The notes: generated by a model not told the origin, from the letters alone. DNA of 64,000 nucleotides from Burkholderiaceae bacterium (GCA_030728985.1 JANQYI010000018.1:32587-96586), one strand, 5' to 3'. Positions 1 to 9,153 are shown, numbered from the stretch's first letter. Numbers and translations are program-made.

Positions 1-177
1 AGCCGTGACAAACGTGCCGGCCGCCATGATGACCTCTGCATGACGCATCAAACCAAGATGCTCGGCCTGTTCGTTTGTTTTTGCAAAGTCAATCGTAAAA
101 GTGGGGGGTGTCAAGGCGCGAATCACCTCAATGGTGGGCGGCGCCATCGGTGTGAGAAAAACAATGTGTGGTTGCAT
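1..177 (-). CDS. N-terminus of probable D-2-hydroxyacid dehydrogenase (partial)
   Basis: The reverse strand is open from an ATG at 177 to the window edge, giving 59 codons that begin MQPHIVFLTPMAPP. The stretch RHAEVIMAAGTFVTA resembles the first beta-alpha unit of the catalytic half of D-isomer-specific 2-hydroxyacid dehydrogenases, which reduce 2-keto acids with NAD(P)H. The NAD-binding and catalytic residues lie outside the window, so the assignment rests on a short segment. It lies 39 bases downstream of the acyl-CoA synthetase gene on the same strand and may belong to that operon. No clear Shine-Dalgarno sequence precedes the ATG; the ATG at codon 11 is an alternative. Confidence 0.45.
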   Translation of the reverse strand, partial: MQPHIVFLTPMAPPTIEVIRALTPPTFTIDFAKTNEQAEHLGLMRHAEVIMAAGTFVTA

Positions 178-216
178 GAGAAGGGGGTAAAGGCTGAAAG
201 CGGTGTCGGGTTGTGC

Positions 217-1809
217 TCAAGCTGGAGGCAGCGTAATGTCGCCGCGCTCGATCAACAAGACCTTGATATCTTTTTTAACAATTTTTCCATAGCCGGATTT
301 GGGCATGGCATCCCAAAACACAAAATGTCTGGGCCAGCGATATTTGGCGCAGCGTCCTTCGAGATGTCCCAATAGTTCGGCGGCCTCAACCGCGTTGACC
401 CCTTCGCGTCGCACGACCACTGCCACACCGACTTCACCCCATTTTTCATCGGGGATGCCCAAAATCGCGATTTCTGCGACACCGGGGTGGGTGAGTAATA
501 CTTCCTCGACCTCGCGTGGATAGACGTTTGACCCGCCTGAGATGTACATATCCGACTCACGGCCGGTAATGTAAAGCAGGCCGCGTTCGTCGATGCGGCC
601 CAGATCACCCGTATGAAACCAACCCCCGCGCAACGCTTTGGCCGTCGCTTCGGGATTGCCATGATACCCCGCGAAAACGGCGGGACCGCGACAGCAAATC
701 TCTCCTATTTCACCGGTCTCGACAGGCTCTAGTCGATCATTCAGGATTGCGACCTCCATCCCTACGCGTGGCCTGCCGCAGGAGCCAATGTTGGCGTTGG
801 GATCTGTATCCTCCGCACTGTGCATGTCAGGGGGCAGGACCGTGATGTTGCCTGTGACTTCTCCTAGACCAAAGTATTGCACTAAGACCTTGCCGAGTTT
901 TTGCAAGGCAAGCTTTTGATCAGCCCGATACATCGGCGCGCCGGCATAAATGACGAACCGCAATGTGCTGTGATCGTATTCATCGACGGCAGGATGTTCG
1001 ACCAGCATTTTGATGATCGTGGGCACTGTGAACATATTGGTCACACGGTGACGCTCCACAGCGTGCCAAAATTGAGCGGGGTCGAGCTTTTCGCTGGGCA
1101 TCAACACCGTCGCCGCACCACGCGCGACATTGAGCAGGGCATGGATGCCCGCGCCGTGCGAGAGTGGGGCGACTGCGATCGAGCAGTCTTGCTCGGTGGT
1201 GCCAGGGATTAAATCAGCCAAGTGGTTGTTAATCACAAAGGCCATTTGTCCATGCGTCAAAATACCTGCTTTAGGTTTTCCCGTGGTGCCCGAGGTGTAA
1301 AAAAACCAGAGTGGATCATCATAGACAACCGTTTCTTCTGCATCGACAGCGTCAGGATGTTGTGAGATCAAGGTTTCATAAGACCATTCACCCGCGCGCG
1401 GCTGACCAATCACAATGATGTGTTTGAGCGTGTCAGAAGCCGCCAGCACCGCGTCCGTATGCGCCTGAAAACAATCCTCGACAATCATGGCGACGGCACC
1501 GCTCGAGGCGCCCAGATAAGCCACCTCGGGCGGAGTCAGACGAAAATTTGTGGGCACCCAGACGCAGCCTAGTTTAAAGGCCACCCAGCAATTTTCAAAC
1601 GTTTGCAGGTTGTTTCTGGACTGCAAGAGTATGCGGTTGCCTTTTTTGATGCCAAGTGCGCGTAAGGCGCTGACCATGGCGTTGACGCGTTGATTGAGCT
1701 GCGTCCAAGTCCAGCGTTGTTCGCCTTGGATTAAAGCGGTGTGTTGCGGATACAAGCGGGCGGTATGTGTCAACAAGCGCCCGAGATTCATCGACTGCGC
1801 TGCGTTCAC
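217..1809 (-). CDS. Acyl-CoA synthetase (AMP-forming, ANL superfamily)
   Basis: This 530-residue protein should activate a carboxylic acid with ATP and CoA through an acyl-adenylate. It has the ANL motifs in order: the P-loop YTSGTTGKPK near residue 172, YFGLGEVTGN near 312, the GWFHTGDLGRID aspartate segment near 396, ISGGSNVYPREVEE, and the C-terminal lysine region PKSGYGKIVKKDI near 508. Length is normal for a fatty-acid or short-chain ligase; the substrate cannot be read from the sequence. Its ATG overlaps the thiolase stop by four bases, so the two are translationally coupled. The pairing suggests activation of an acid followed by thiolytic cleavage. Confidence 0.88.
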   Translation of the reverse strand: MNAAQSMNLGRLLTHTARLYPQHTALIQGEQRWTWTQLNQRVNAMVSALRALGIKKGNRILLQSRNNLQTFENCWVAFKLGCVWVPTNFRLTPPEVAYLGASSGAVAMIVEDCFQAHTDAVLAASDTLKHIIVIGQPRAGEWSYETLISQHPDAVDAEETVVYDDPLWFFYTSGTTGKPKAGILTHGQMAFVINNHLADLIPGTTEQDCSIAVAPLSHGAGIHALLNVARGAATVLMPSEKLDPAQFWHAVERHRVTNMFTVPTIIKMLVEHPAVDEYDHSTLRFVIYAGAPMYRADQKLALQKLGKVLVQYFGLGEVTGNITVLPPDMHSAEDTDPNANIGSCGRPRVGMEVAILNDRLEPVETGEIGEICCRGPAVFAGYHGNPEATAKALRGGWFHTGDLGRIDERGLLYITGRESDMYISGGSNVYPREVEEVLLTHPGVAEIAILGIPDEKWGEVGVAVVVRREGVNAVEAAELLGHLEGRCAKYRWPRHFVFWDAMPKSGYGKIVKKDIKVLLIERGDITLPPA

Positions 1810-2972
1810 GTAGACTCCAGCACGCTCAGGTAGTTGGCGACAGCCGCGCCACCCATGTTAAAGACAGCGCCGGCATGGGCGCCAGGAATTTGCATATCGC
1901 CAGCCGTACCGGACAGCTGCATCGCTGCCATCACATGCTGAGAGACGCCGGTCGCACCAATTGGATGCCCTCTGGACTTGAGACCACCCGAGGGATTGAC
2001 GGGGAGTTTGCCTTGTTTTGTCGTGACGCCATCCAGGATGACGCGAGCGCCTTGACCATGAGGGGCTAAGCCCATCGCCTCGTATTCAAGCATTTCCGCG
2101 ATTGTGAAGCAGTCGTGGGTTTCCACAAACTTTAAATCATCGAGGCTGGCGCCTGCATCCGCAAGACCTTTTTGCCAGGCAAGTGCTGCACCCTCAAAGC
2201 GTGTCGCATCGCGTCGCGAGAGCGGCAGAAACTCATTGACATGGGTGCGCGAGCGCCAACGCACAGCAGGCACCTTGGCACCGGCCAAAGGTTCGTTCGA
2301 TAACACTAAGGCCGCAGCGCCATCAGAGACCAACGAGCAGTCGGAACGCTTGAGCGGGCCCGCGACAAAGGGATTTTTTTCCGAAGGATTACGGCAAAAA
2401 TCAAATCCTAAATCGCGACGCATATGGGCATAGGGATTGTGCATGCCATTGGCGTGATTTTTAGCGGAGATCGCTGCGAGCGCATCGGATTGATCACCGA
2501 AGCGTTCAAAGTACTGACTCGCAATCTGACCAAATACACCCGCAAAACCACCCTCCGTATGTCCTTCTTCTTTGACGTAGGAAGCTTTGAGCAAGATGTC
2601 GCCGATCTCTTTGTTGGGCAGGGTGTTCATCTTTTCCATGCCCACGACGAGTGCGCGCTTGATACGCCCACTCGCCAATGCGTCGAGTGCAGCCCAGATC
2701 GCGGCTGAACCTGTCGCGCAAGCATTTTCCATCCTTACCGACGGTGTATGGCGAAACTCAGGGATGGCGATGCTCATAAGCGCGCCACTGAAGTCTTGTT
2801 GCACAAAGCCGGCGTTAAAGTGACCGACAAAAATCGCATCGATATCGCTGGGTTCGAGTCCTGCACTTGCGATGGCAGGCAGTGCAGCCTCACGAATCAG
2901 TTGATCGAAATCCATGTTGTCAAGCTTGCCGAATGGGGTGTGTCCCCAGCCAACGATATAGGGTTGTTTCAT
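1806..2972 (-). CDS. Thiolase family protein (acetyl-CoA acetyltransferase / SCP2-type)
   Basis: A 388-residue thiolase-fold enzyme that forms or cleaves a C-C bond in 3-ketoacyl-CoA. ENACATGSAAIW near residue 80 carries the nucleophilic cysteine. NPSGGLKSRGHPIGATG near residue 335 carries the catalytic histidine loop, and THDCFTIAEM holds a further conserved His-Asp. The lack of a second CxG cysteine near the C-terminus fits the SCP2/non-decarboxylating subgroup rather than FadA. I start at the ATG at 2972 because AAGGAG lies six bases upstream; an 11-codon longer reading from 3005 has no such site. It is the first gene of the leftward acyl-CoA operon. Confidence 0.88.
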   Translation of the reverse strand: MKQPYIVGWGHTPFGKLDNMDFDQLIREAALPAIASAGLEPSDIDAIFVGHFNAGFVQQDFSGALMSIAIPEFRHTPSVRMENACATGSAAIWAALDALASGRIKRALVVGMEKMNTLPNKEIGDILLKASYVKEEGHTEGGFAGVFGQIASQYFERFGDQSDALAAISAKNHANGMHNPYAHMRRDLGFDFCRNPSEKNPFVAGPLKRSDCSLVSDGAAALVLSNEPLAGAKVPAVRWRSRTHVNEFLPLSRRDATRFEGAALAWQKGLADAGASLDDLKFVETHDCFTIAEMLEYEAMGLAPHGQGARVILDGVTTKQGKLPVNPSGGLKSRGHPIGATGVSQHVMAAMQLSGTAGDMQIPGAHAGAVFNMGGAAVANYLSVLEST

Positions 2973-3074
2973 CTGTATCTCCTTGGTAGTGTCAGACTTT
3001 ACCAAATCGCGCTAAAGTAAGAACAAATTTGGACGATTTTTTGAAATTAACGCTTGGTGATAAGGGGGTATTCG

Positions 3075-3761
3075 TTGGACTTGAAACTTTACGACTTGGC
3101 TGGCGCTCAACCTGACCGGCGCTTTAGCCCTTATTGTTGGCGTGTTCGCATGGCGCTTGCGCATAAAGGACTTGAAGTTGAGACGATTCCTTGGCGTTTC
3201 AGTGATAAAGAGCTTATCGCATCTAGCGGTCAAGCCAAAGTGCCCGCTCTTCTCCATCATGGCAAATGGATCTGTGACTCTTGGACCATTGCCAACTATT
3301 TGGAAGAGCAGTTCCCCGGTCATCCCTCTCTATTCACAAGCGCAGAGGGTCGAGCACTGAGTTTTCTTTATTCCTCGCTGGGTGATTTTCAAGGCGGGCA
3401 GATCGTGCGTTTCTTGTTGTTGGATATTTATCATCATCTCGCCGAGCAAGATAAAGAATATTTTAGGACTTCCAGGGAGCAACGCTTTGGTATGACGCTT
3501 GAAGAGGTTGTCAAACATCGCGAGGCTCAATTGCCAGCTTTCAGAGAGAGTTTATTTCCCTTGAGGGCTGTATTAAAGAAGCAAGCGTTTTTTGGAGGAG
3601 AGTCCCCACTTTACGCAGATTACGCCTTGTTCGGCCAGTTTCAGTGGGCGCGTTGCATCAGCGACTTTGAGTTGCTTGCGTCGGATGATCCGGTCGCCCA
3701 CTGGCGAACCAGAATGCTCAATGCCTTTGGTGGTTTGGCGTTGAAAGCACCCGCATACTAG
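3075..3761 (+). CDS. Glutathione S-transferase family protein (LigE/LigF-like N-terminus)
   Basis: A 228-residue GST. Residues 1-80 form the thioredoxin-like glutathione domain, with RRFSPYCWRVRMALAHKGL supplying the Ser/Cys active-site region and KVPALLHHGKWICDSWTIANYLEEQFPG the cis-proline and glutathione-contacting segments. The rest is the helical substrate domain. The SPYCWR pattern resembles beta-etherase-like bacterial GSTs, but the substrate is unknown. I chose a TTG start at 3075 because AAGGGGG lies six bases upstream; the upstream TTG and GTG at 3054 and 3057 lack a site. It diverges from the thiolase and its stop overlaps that of the convergent GST by four bases. Confidence 0.85.
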   Translation: MDLKLYDLAGAQPDRRFSPYCWRVRMALAHKGLEVETIPWRFSDKELIASSGQAKVPALLHHGKWICDSWTIANYLEEQFPGHPSLFTSAEGRALSFLYSSLGDFQGGQIVRFLLLDIYHHLAEQDKEYFRTSREQRFGMTLEEVVKHREAQLPAFRESLFPLRAVLKKQAFFGGESPLYADYALFGQFQWARCISDFELLASDDPVAHWRTRMLNAFGGLALKAPAY

Positions 3762-4378
3762 GATAGAGGCAAGGTAAAGACGTTTTTGGAGCCGGGGCGC
3801 GCCAGCATCTTGGCGTACCAAGCTTCGATATAAGGGTGAGGCTTGGCAGGTAGGTTGAGCCCAAACCAGCGATGGATTTCGCAGGCCATCGGGATATCGG
3901 CCATGGTGAGCTTGTTGCCGGCGACATACTCGGTTGTGCTCAGATGGGCTTCGAAGCGATCAAGCAAAATCTCTGTGCCGAGGATGGAGGCCTCTACTTT
4001 CTTCATGTCACGCTCAGGCTCCGAGATGCGGATGAGCTGCCAGAAGGCGTCTCGACCTGAGGGGCTAAACGTCGTTTGTTGCCAATCCATCCAGCGCTCG
4101 GCGTTAAAGCGCGCCTTGAGGTCAGTCGGGTACAAGTTTCCCATAGAGTGTGTCGCGCACAAATAGCGAACCACCACGTTGGATTCCCACAACGTGAATT
4201 CGCCATCCTCCAGCGTTGGTACGACAGAGTTGGGGTTCATCGCGATGTACTCAGGGGTTTTAGTGACGCCAAAAGCGCCACCTGCATCAATCCGTTCAAA
4301 CTCTAGTCCGAGTTCTTGCGCAGTCCAGACGGCTTTGCGAACATTGATAGAAGAAATGCGGCCCCAGATGCGTAACAT
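3758..4378 (-). CDS. Glutathione S-transferase family protein
   Basis: A 206-residue cytosolic GST. The N-terminal domain starts MLRIWGRISSINVRKAVW, with a serine rather than the cysteine of the neighbouring GST in the active-site position, and has NPNSVVPTLEDGEFTLWESNVVVRYL. The C-terminal helical domain has the N-capping segment LTMADIPMACEIHRWF. This arrangement is typical of theta/zeta-like bacterial GSTs that conjugate or dehalogenate electrophiles; no specific substrate can be inferred. It converges with the other GST gene with a four-base overlap, so transcription of each runs into the other. Confidence 0.87.
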   Translation of the reverse strand: MLRIWGRISSINVRKAVWTAQELGLEFERIDAGGAFGVTKTPEYIAMNPNSVVPTLEDGEFTLWESNVVVRYLCATHSMGNLYPTDLKARFNAERWMDWQQTTFSPSGRDAFWQLIRISEPERDMKKVEASILGTEILLDRFEAHLSTTEYVAGNKLTMADIPMACEIHRWFGLNLPAKPHPYIEAWYAKMLARPGSKNVFTLPLS

Positions 4379-4419
4379 GTTTTTAATCCTCTTAGATAAA
4401 TAAATTGATATTTTAATGC

Positions 4420-5289
4420 CTACTGGACAAAGTCTAGCAGTGTGTGAAAGAACGGGATTAAGACCGTGAGGCGTCCTTGCTGTTCACGCCACTGAATTTC
4501 TGGATAACGTTGTTGCGTCAATATGACGCGACTTTTAACACTGGCCAGGTTCTGGGTCTGCAAGGCGATGGCTCCAAAAAAACTGTCGCGCGTTTCGCTT
4601 TGCTGGGAATGTTGTTGACACGAAAGTGCGCCATAACATTCAGCATATTGTGTGGGCGTCACGAAAACAAGTTCATAGTGCTGACCTCGAATTCGATACT
4701 CGCCGTACACGCCTTTGATTAACGCCCCTTGTGAGGCAGCCAGATATTTTTTTGCTTCTTGGGCGGGTTTGTTGGCGACGATTAAAAAGGCCGAGGTGCG
4801 AATGGCTTGGTTGGCATGCGATTGCCATTCTTTGCGCCAAACAAGCTCGGGCGTCAAGTGTTGACAAAAGTACACGCGACCGGCGGGAAAGGTGCCAGGC
4901 GAAAAGCGCGTGGTACGAAAGCTCGCCAAATACGTCATTCCATCGAGCTCAACCGGTCGAGAAAATGCTTGGACAGCTTGAACGGAATGTTTAGCTTTGC
5001 TCAGAGAAGCATACGTATTGTCAGCACTTTGGGTTTGAAAAACCAAACCGTCTATGCCGATTGGGCTGTCAAGGACCTCTTGTCGCAAGACGTCGGTACC
5101 CGTTGGTAAACCTACGATCTCGACATAATCATCCTCCAGCACAATCAGATGATTGATGGAGCCCAGAGAGTGTCGACCTCTTGGCGTCAGTTGGAATCCG
5201 AGTGATTCAAAAACAGCTTGGGCGCGATCCATGTCAAAGTGCACATTGATGACTGTGTGATCAAGAGGCAGGGCTCGAGTCTTGGACAT
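4420..5289 (-). CDS. Glyoxalase-like (VOC) domain protein
   Basis: A 289-residue protein of the glyoxalase-like domain family (PF13468 type). The first half has LDHTVINVHFDMDRAQAVFESLGF and GSINHLIVLEDDYVEIVGL, which is the beta-alpha-beta-beta-beta VOC layout with a metal-type His and Glu. The second half, after RPVELDGMTYLASFRTTRF, looks like a diverged second VOC unit. The reaction is unknown. The ATG at 5289 begins MSKTRALPLDH; a TTG at 5310 would add seven residues. It follows xthA on the same strand with a gap of about 27 bases, so it may be read from the xthA transcript. Confidence 0.7.
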   Translation of the reverse strand: MSKTRALPLDHTVINVHFDMDRAQAVFESLGFQLTPRGRHSLGSINHLIVLEDDYVEIVGLPTGTDVLRQEVLDSPIGIDGLVFQTQSADNTYASLSKAKHSVQAVQAFSRPVELDGMTYLASFRTTRFSPGTFPAGRVYFCQHLTPELVWRKEWQSHANQAIRTSAFLIVANKPAQEAKKYLAASQGALIKGVYGEYRIRGQHYELVFVTPTQYAECYGALSCQQHSQQSETRDSFFGAIALQTQNLASVKSRVILTQQRYPEIQWREQQGRLTVLIPFFHTLLDFVQ

Positions 5290-5316
5290 GGATAGGGCTC
5301 TCTCGCGCAAGGGGAC

Positions 5317-6096
5317 TCAGATTTTAAGGGTGGCCATCACAGGCGCATGATCCGAAGGCTGTTCATGTGCGCGCGGTCCTTTATCGATCACGCACGCCGT
5401 GCAATGTGACACCAAGGAGTCCGACAACAGAACATGATCGATCCGCAGGCCTGCATTACGTTTAAATCCATTCATCCTGTAATCCCACCAGCTAAAGGAT
5501 TTTGGCGCTTGTTCAAAAAGTCGGAATGCGTCGTGAAAGCCCAGATTGAGCAACGCGGTCAGTGCCGCACGCTCAGGGGGAGAGACCAAGATTTGTCCAG
5601 CCCATTTCGCGGGGTCGTGAACGTCCTCATCGGCAGGAGCGATGTTGTAGTCTCCGAGAATAGCCACATACGCATGACTTCCTTTTTCGTGGGCGAGCCA
5701 CTGCTCGAGCGCCTTGTACCAGGAAAGCTTGTACGCGTACTTTTCACTGTCAACGGCTTGCCCGTTGGGGCAATAGGCACAAATCACCCGAATCGTCCGA
5801 TCACCAAAGGGTAGGGTGACGGCAACGACGCGCTGCTGGGGGTCTTCGAATCCAGGGATGTTGCGCACGACTTGCTCACCGGGTTGGCGTGAAATCACGG
5901 CGACACCGTTATAGGTTTTTTGACCGGTCCAAGCGGCGTGATACCCAATTTCCGTAAAAGCTTCGAGTGGAAACTTGTCGTGGTCGAGTTTGAGCTCCTG
6001 CAGGCATAAGGCATCGACTGGATTGGCAGAAAGCCAGTCGAGGACTTGAGGCAGGCGAACTTTGAGGGAATTGACGTTCCAGGTAGCGAGTTGCAT
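5317..6096 (-). CDS. xthA: Exodeoxyribonuclease III
   Basis: A 259-residue exonuclease III/AP endonuclease of the EEP fold, used in base-excision repair to cut 5' of abasic sites. Diagnostic segments are MQLATWNVNSLKVRLPQVLDW at the start, LCLQELKLD near residue 30 with the metal-binding Glu, GDYNIAPADEDVHDP near 148 with the catalytic Asp and Asn, and PSDHAPVMATL at the C-terminus with the Asp-His pair. Length matches the family. It sits alone between dadX and the glyoxalase-like gene on the same strand. Confidence 0.95.
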   Translation of the reverse strand: MQLATWNVNSLKVRLPQVLDWLSANPVDALCLQELKLDHDKFPLEAFTEIGYHAAWTGQKTYNGVAVISRQPGEQVVRNIPGFEDPQQRVVAVTLPFGDRTIRVICAYCPNGQAVDSEKYAYKLSWYKALEQWLAHEKGSHAYVAILGDYNIAPADEDVHDPAKWAGQILVSPPERAALTALLNLGFHDAFRLFEQAPKSFSWWDYRMNGFKRNAGLRIDHVLLSDSLVSHCTACVIDKGPRAHEQPSDHAPVMATLKI

Positions 6097-6143
6097 GGCA
6101 CAGTTTTAAATGGCGAATAGCCGTTGTGCCAGATTCTAAACTG

Positions 6144-7241
6144 CTATTGGCCTATATATTCGCGAGGAACACGTTTTACGTTGCACAAGAGCTCATAGGC
6201 AATCGTATTTGCATGTTGCGCGACTTCATTGATATCCACGTCTCGACCCCAGAGCTCGACGCGACTCCCCAGGCCCGCCTCGGTGAGCTCCGTTAAGTCA
6301 ACGTTGAGCATATCCATGGAAACACGTCCAACGATTCGGGAGGGCTTGCCATCGATAGAAACTGGGGTGCCGGTAGGCACGCCTCGTGGGTAACCATCGG
6401 CATAACCCATCGCAACGAGTCCCACACGGGTGGGACGGTCAGCGACAAACGTGCCTCCGTAGCCCAAGGCGTCACCAGGTTGCAGTGTTTTGACGGCGAA
6501 GATCTCGCTTTGTAAGGTCATGACGGGCAAAAGCTTTTGTTCAGGATGTTGTGCGCTAAACGCTGCGGGTAGGGGGCTTGCGCCATAGAGCAACACGCCG
6601 GGACGGGCCCAGTCTCGTCGGGCATCAGGCCAGGCCAACACGCCGGCGGAGTTGCACAGACTGCGTTCGCCAGGGAGGTCTTGGATGGCCATTTCAAAAG
6701 CCTGAATTTGAGCTGCCGTGGCGTACTCATCGGGCTCGTCCGCGCGGGCAAAATGCGACATAAACGTGACCGAAGCGACCGCTGGGCAGGCGATGAGTCG
6801 TTGGTAGGCTTCTTTGACGGCCTCAGGGGCAAAGCCGGCACGATGCATGCCAGAGTCGACTTTGAGCCAGGCGCACACGCTTTTGGGTGCGGAAGTGCTG
6901 GCTTGAATCATCTCAATCTGAGCGGTTTGATGTACTGCTATCCATATTTGATGGGTTTGAGCCGCGAGCAGCTCGTCCGCATCAAAACAACCTTCGAGGA
7001 CCAAGATCGGACGTGTAATTCCTGCTTGTCGTAATTCAAGCGCTTCAGCCATAAACGCAACGGCAAAGCCATCAGCGATATCAGCGAGCGCATGTGCGCA
7101 AGGCACAGCGCCATGACCATAAGCATTCGCTTTGATCACAGCCAGTGCGCGGCCGCCGTGGAGGGTTTGTGCTGTGAGGTAGTTTTGGCGCAGCGCCGCC
7201 AGATCAATTAAGGCTTTCGAGGGTCGTGTCATTCGCTTCAT
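6144..7241 (-). CDS. dadX: Alanine racemase, probably catabolic
   Basis: A 365-residue fold-type III PLP enzyme that interconverts L- and D-alanine. The PLP lysine is in AVIKANAYGHGAV near residue 35. The opposite-face tyrosine region is GDALGYGGTF and VAMGYADGYPRG near residues 255-280, followed by the C-terminal beta domain with VSMDMLNVDLT. It lies 27 bases downstream of dadA on the same strand; this dadAX order is the known alanine-catabolism operon, so I infer the catabolic rather than biosynthetic racemase. The ATG at 7232 (MTRPSK) is an alternative start. Confidence 0.92.
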   Translation of the reverse strand: MKRMTRPSKALIDLAALRQNYLTAQTLHGGRALAVIKANAYGHGAVPCAHALADIADGFAVAFMAEALELRQAGITRPILVLEGCFDADELLAAQTHQIWIAVHQTAQIEMIQASTSAPKSVCAWLKVDSGMHRAGFAPEAVKEAYQRLIACPAVASVTFMSHFARADEPDEYATAAQIQAFEMAIQDLPGERSLCNSAGVLAWPDARRDWARPGVLLYGASPLPAAFSAQHPEQKLLPVMTLQSEIFAVKTLQPGDALGYGGTFVADRPTRVGLVAMGYADGYPRGVPTGTPVSIDGKPSRIVGRVSMDMLNVDLTELTEAGLGSRVELWGRDVDINEVAQHANTIAYELLCNVKRVPREYIGQ

Positions 7242-7268
7242 ATACCAATCGTTGGGTTTGTGCGGCTC

Positions 7269-8564
7269 CTAAGCGGGTAATGCGATGGCGCGCGCAGCAA
7301 ACCCAGAGTGTGCTGCATGATAGCGACTGACCGCAAGACCTTCGGTGCTGATTTCTGGACTTTTGCCAGTCAAAATATCCGCAATCAGCTTGCCCGATCC
7401 ACAGGCCATGGTCCAGCCCAAGGTACCGTGACCGGTATTGATAAACAGGTTGCGCAGGGGGCTCGCACCAATGATGGGTGTGCTATCGGGCGTCATCGGA
7501 CGCAAGCCTGTCCAAAACGACGCTTTTTTAACATCACCGCCTGGAAACAAATCCGTCACGACTTTTTCAAGTGTGGCGCGACGCTTGGGATTGAGTCTGA
7601 GATCAAAGCCACTGAGTTCAGCCATACCGCCCACCCGAATCCGCTGGTCAAAGCGGGTCACTGCAACTTTATAACTCTCGTCTAAAACTGTTGATTGAGG
7701 CGCCAAACTTTCGTCAACGAGTGGAACGGTGAGCGAATAGCCTTTGACGGGATAAACAGGCAAATCAATCTTGAGCGGCCCCAGCAGGTCACGCGAATAG
7801 CTACCTAGCGCCACAACATAGCGATCCGCGACCAGCGTTTCGCGACCGACGCGCACGCCCTTGATGTCGTCGCCTTCGTTAATCAGTTGATGAATGTCTT
7901 TACCATAGAGAAACTTCACGCCGAGTGACTCAGCCATCGCAGCGAGTCGGGTGGTAAAGAGGTTGCAATCGCCTGTTTCATCATTGGGTAGTCTTAAACC
8001 GCCCACCAGTAGGTGACTTGCATTTTTTAAGCCAGGTTCGACAGCAGTCAGTTCGTGTTGATGAAGGAGTTCGTAGGGGACACCACATTCTTTGAGAACC
8101 TCAATGTCTCGACCGGCTGCATCAAATTGGGCCTGTGTGCGGAAAAGCTGTAATGTCCCCGAGGTCCGTTGTTCGTATTGAATGCCGGTGTCGGCGCGCA
8201 GCGCGTCGAGGCAATGGCGGCTGTATTCGGCCACCCGCATCATGCGTTCTTTGTTGATGACATAACGATCGGCAGTGCATTGGCGCAACATGCTCGCCAT
8301 CCATTTCAGTTGCCAAAGACTGCCGTCTGGACGGATCGCTAATGGCGCATGCTCTTCGAACATCCACTTGATGGCCTTGAGCGGAACGCCAGGGGCGGCC
8401 CAAGGCGATGAATAGCCAGGAGAGACTTGGCCCGCATTGGCAAAGCTGGTTTCGTTCGCGGCGCAAGGCTGGCGGTCGACAACGGTTACGTCAGCACCAG
8501 CCTTTGCTAGGTAATACGCGGTTGTCGTGCCGATGACTCCGGCACCTAAAACGATCACTTTCAT
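7269..8564 (-). CDS. dadA: D-amino acid dehydrogenase small subunit
   Basis: A 431-residue FAD-dependent, membrane-associated dehydrogenase that deaminates D-alanine to pyruvate and passes electrons to the respiratory chain. The Rossmann fingerprint is [28 protein letters not shown] at residues 4-31. Further DadA signatures are [22 protein letters not shown] near 40 and [19 protein letters not shown] with [16 protein letters not shown] near 350-390. It is the first gene of the dadAX operon, preceded by an A/T-rich leader shared with the divergent cold-shock gene. Confidence 0.95.
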   Translation of the reverse strand: MKVIVLGAGVIGTTTAYYLAKAGADVTVVDRQPCAANETSFANAGQVSPGYSSPWAAPGVPLKAIKWMFEEHAPLAIRPDGSLWQLKWMASMLRQCTADRYVINKERMMRVAEYSRHCLDALRADTGIQYEQRTSGTLQLFRTQAQFDAAGRDIEVLKECGVPYELLHQHELTAVEPGLKNASHLLVGGLRLPNDETGDCNLFTTRLAAMAESLGVKFLYGKDIHQLINEGDDIKGVRVGRETLVADRYVVALGSYSRDLLGPLKIDLPVYPVKGYSLTVPLVDESLAPQSTVLDESYKVAVTRFDQRIRVGGMAELSGFDLRLNPKRRATLEKVVTDLFPGGDVKKASFWTGLRPMTPDSTPIIGASPLRNLFINTGHGTLGWTMACGSGKLIADILTGKSPEISTEGLAVSRYHAAHSGFAARAIALPA

Positions 8565-8737
8565 GGAGGAGACCTCGTTCTTTAGGGAATAAACAAAGTT
8601 TAGAGGTAGTTTGACAGTGTTTTTTTTTGATTTTTTTCAAAAAAATTAAATAAATCACTTTTTTCGTTGTTTTTTGAGTGATTATTTAGAGAAAAGTGGC
8701 TTATCACATATTTTGTCTCTTTTCTGGGAGTATTAGT

Positions 8738-8766
8738 TTGACTGTGGCAAGTTTCACACGTAAACT
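8738..8766 (+). promoter_or_regulatory. Sigma-70-type promoter for the cold-shock gene
   Basis: TTGACT at 8738-8743 and TAAACT at 8761-8766 are separated by 17 bases, the optimal spacing. Transcription from here would give a 5' leader of about 135 nt before the ATG at 8909, which fits the long leaders known for cold-shock mRNAs. Confidence 0.55.
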
Positions 8767-8843
8767 CAAAGGGCAAGATTCTCAAGCGACGCGGTTTTTG
8801 TACCTAGGCTGTCGCCCTTAATGGTAAGCAGTGGTGTCTATCC

Positions 8844-8902
8844 CTTCCTTGATCATCTAGCACGTTGGGCGTTTTTGCCCGTTATTATATTTATCAAGGA
8901 AG
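8844..8902 (+). promoter_or_regulatory. Leader structure that can sequester the csp Shine-Dalgarno sequence
   Basis: CTTCCTTGAT at 8844-8853 is the exact reverse complement of ATCAAGGAAG at 8893-8902, which contains the ribosome binding site of the cold-shock gene. The 39-base loop carries a small GGGC-GTTTTT-GCCC hairpin at 8867-8880. In RNA the ten-pair helix would hide the ribosome binding site. Control by this structure is an inference. Confidence 0.55.
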
Positions 8903-8908
8903 TTCGAA

Positions 8909-9112
8909 ATGGCAACTGGTGTCGTGAAGTGGTTCAATGCCGAAAAAGGTTATGGTTTTATCATGCCTGACGGCGGCGGCAAAGATTTGTTCGCTCACTA
9001 TTCTGAAATTCGTTCGAGCGGTTACAAGACCCTCGAAGAAAACCAGAAAGTCAGCTTTGAAATTGGTCAGGGCGCAAAAGGCCCATCAGCTACCAACATT
9101 CAAGTGCTGTAA
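8909..9112 (+). CDS. Cold-shock protein, CspA family
   Basis: A 67-residue single OB-fold protein that binds single-stranded RNA and DNA, acting as an RNA chaperone. RNP1 is KGYGFIM and RNP2 is DLFAHYS; the start [15 protein letters not shown] is the family hallmark. Length is standard. The ribosome binding site AAGGAAG lies six bases before the ATG and can be masked by an upstream complement. Two hairpins follow the stop, so it is probably monocistronic. Several paralogues are usual in this group; which one this is cannot be told, and it need not be cold-inducible. Confidence 0.95.
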   Translation: MATGVVKWFNAEKGYGFIMPDGGGKDLFAHYSEIRSSGYKTLEENQKVSFEIGQGAKGPSATNIQVL

Positions 9113-9126
9113 TTCTGCACTGACTC

Positions 9127-9146
9127 GCGTCTGATTTTTCAGGCGC
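9127..9146 (+). terminator. Hairpin downstream of the cold-shock gene
   Basis: GCGTCTG at 9127-9133 pairs with CAGGCGC at 9140-9146 (seven pairs including one G-T) around an ATTTTT loop. It has no T run of its own and may work with the terminator that follows, or stabilise the 3' end. Confidence 0.4.
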
Positions 9147-9153
9147 ATGTCAT

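Larger units (their letters stand above)
8565..8908. promoter_or_regulatory. Divergent dadA / csp control region (344 bp, no gene)
   Basis: No believable gene lies here. The dadA-proximal half (about 8590-8700) is very A/T-rich with A and T tracts. It holds an inverted repeat, AATCACT at 8653-8659 against AGTGATT at 8677-8683, that could be an operator; dadAX is Lrp-controlled in enterobacteria, but no Lrp consensus can be claimed. The csp-proximal half carries the csp promoter and leader described separately. Confidence 0.5.

Noticed and set aside
8600..8785. Reverse-strand 61-codon open frame upstream of dadA
   Set aside because: Very A/T-rich with low-complexity residues (N, K, F runs), no ribosome binding site, and it covers the csp promoter and dadA leader.
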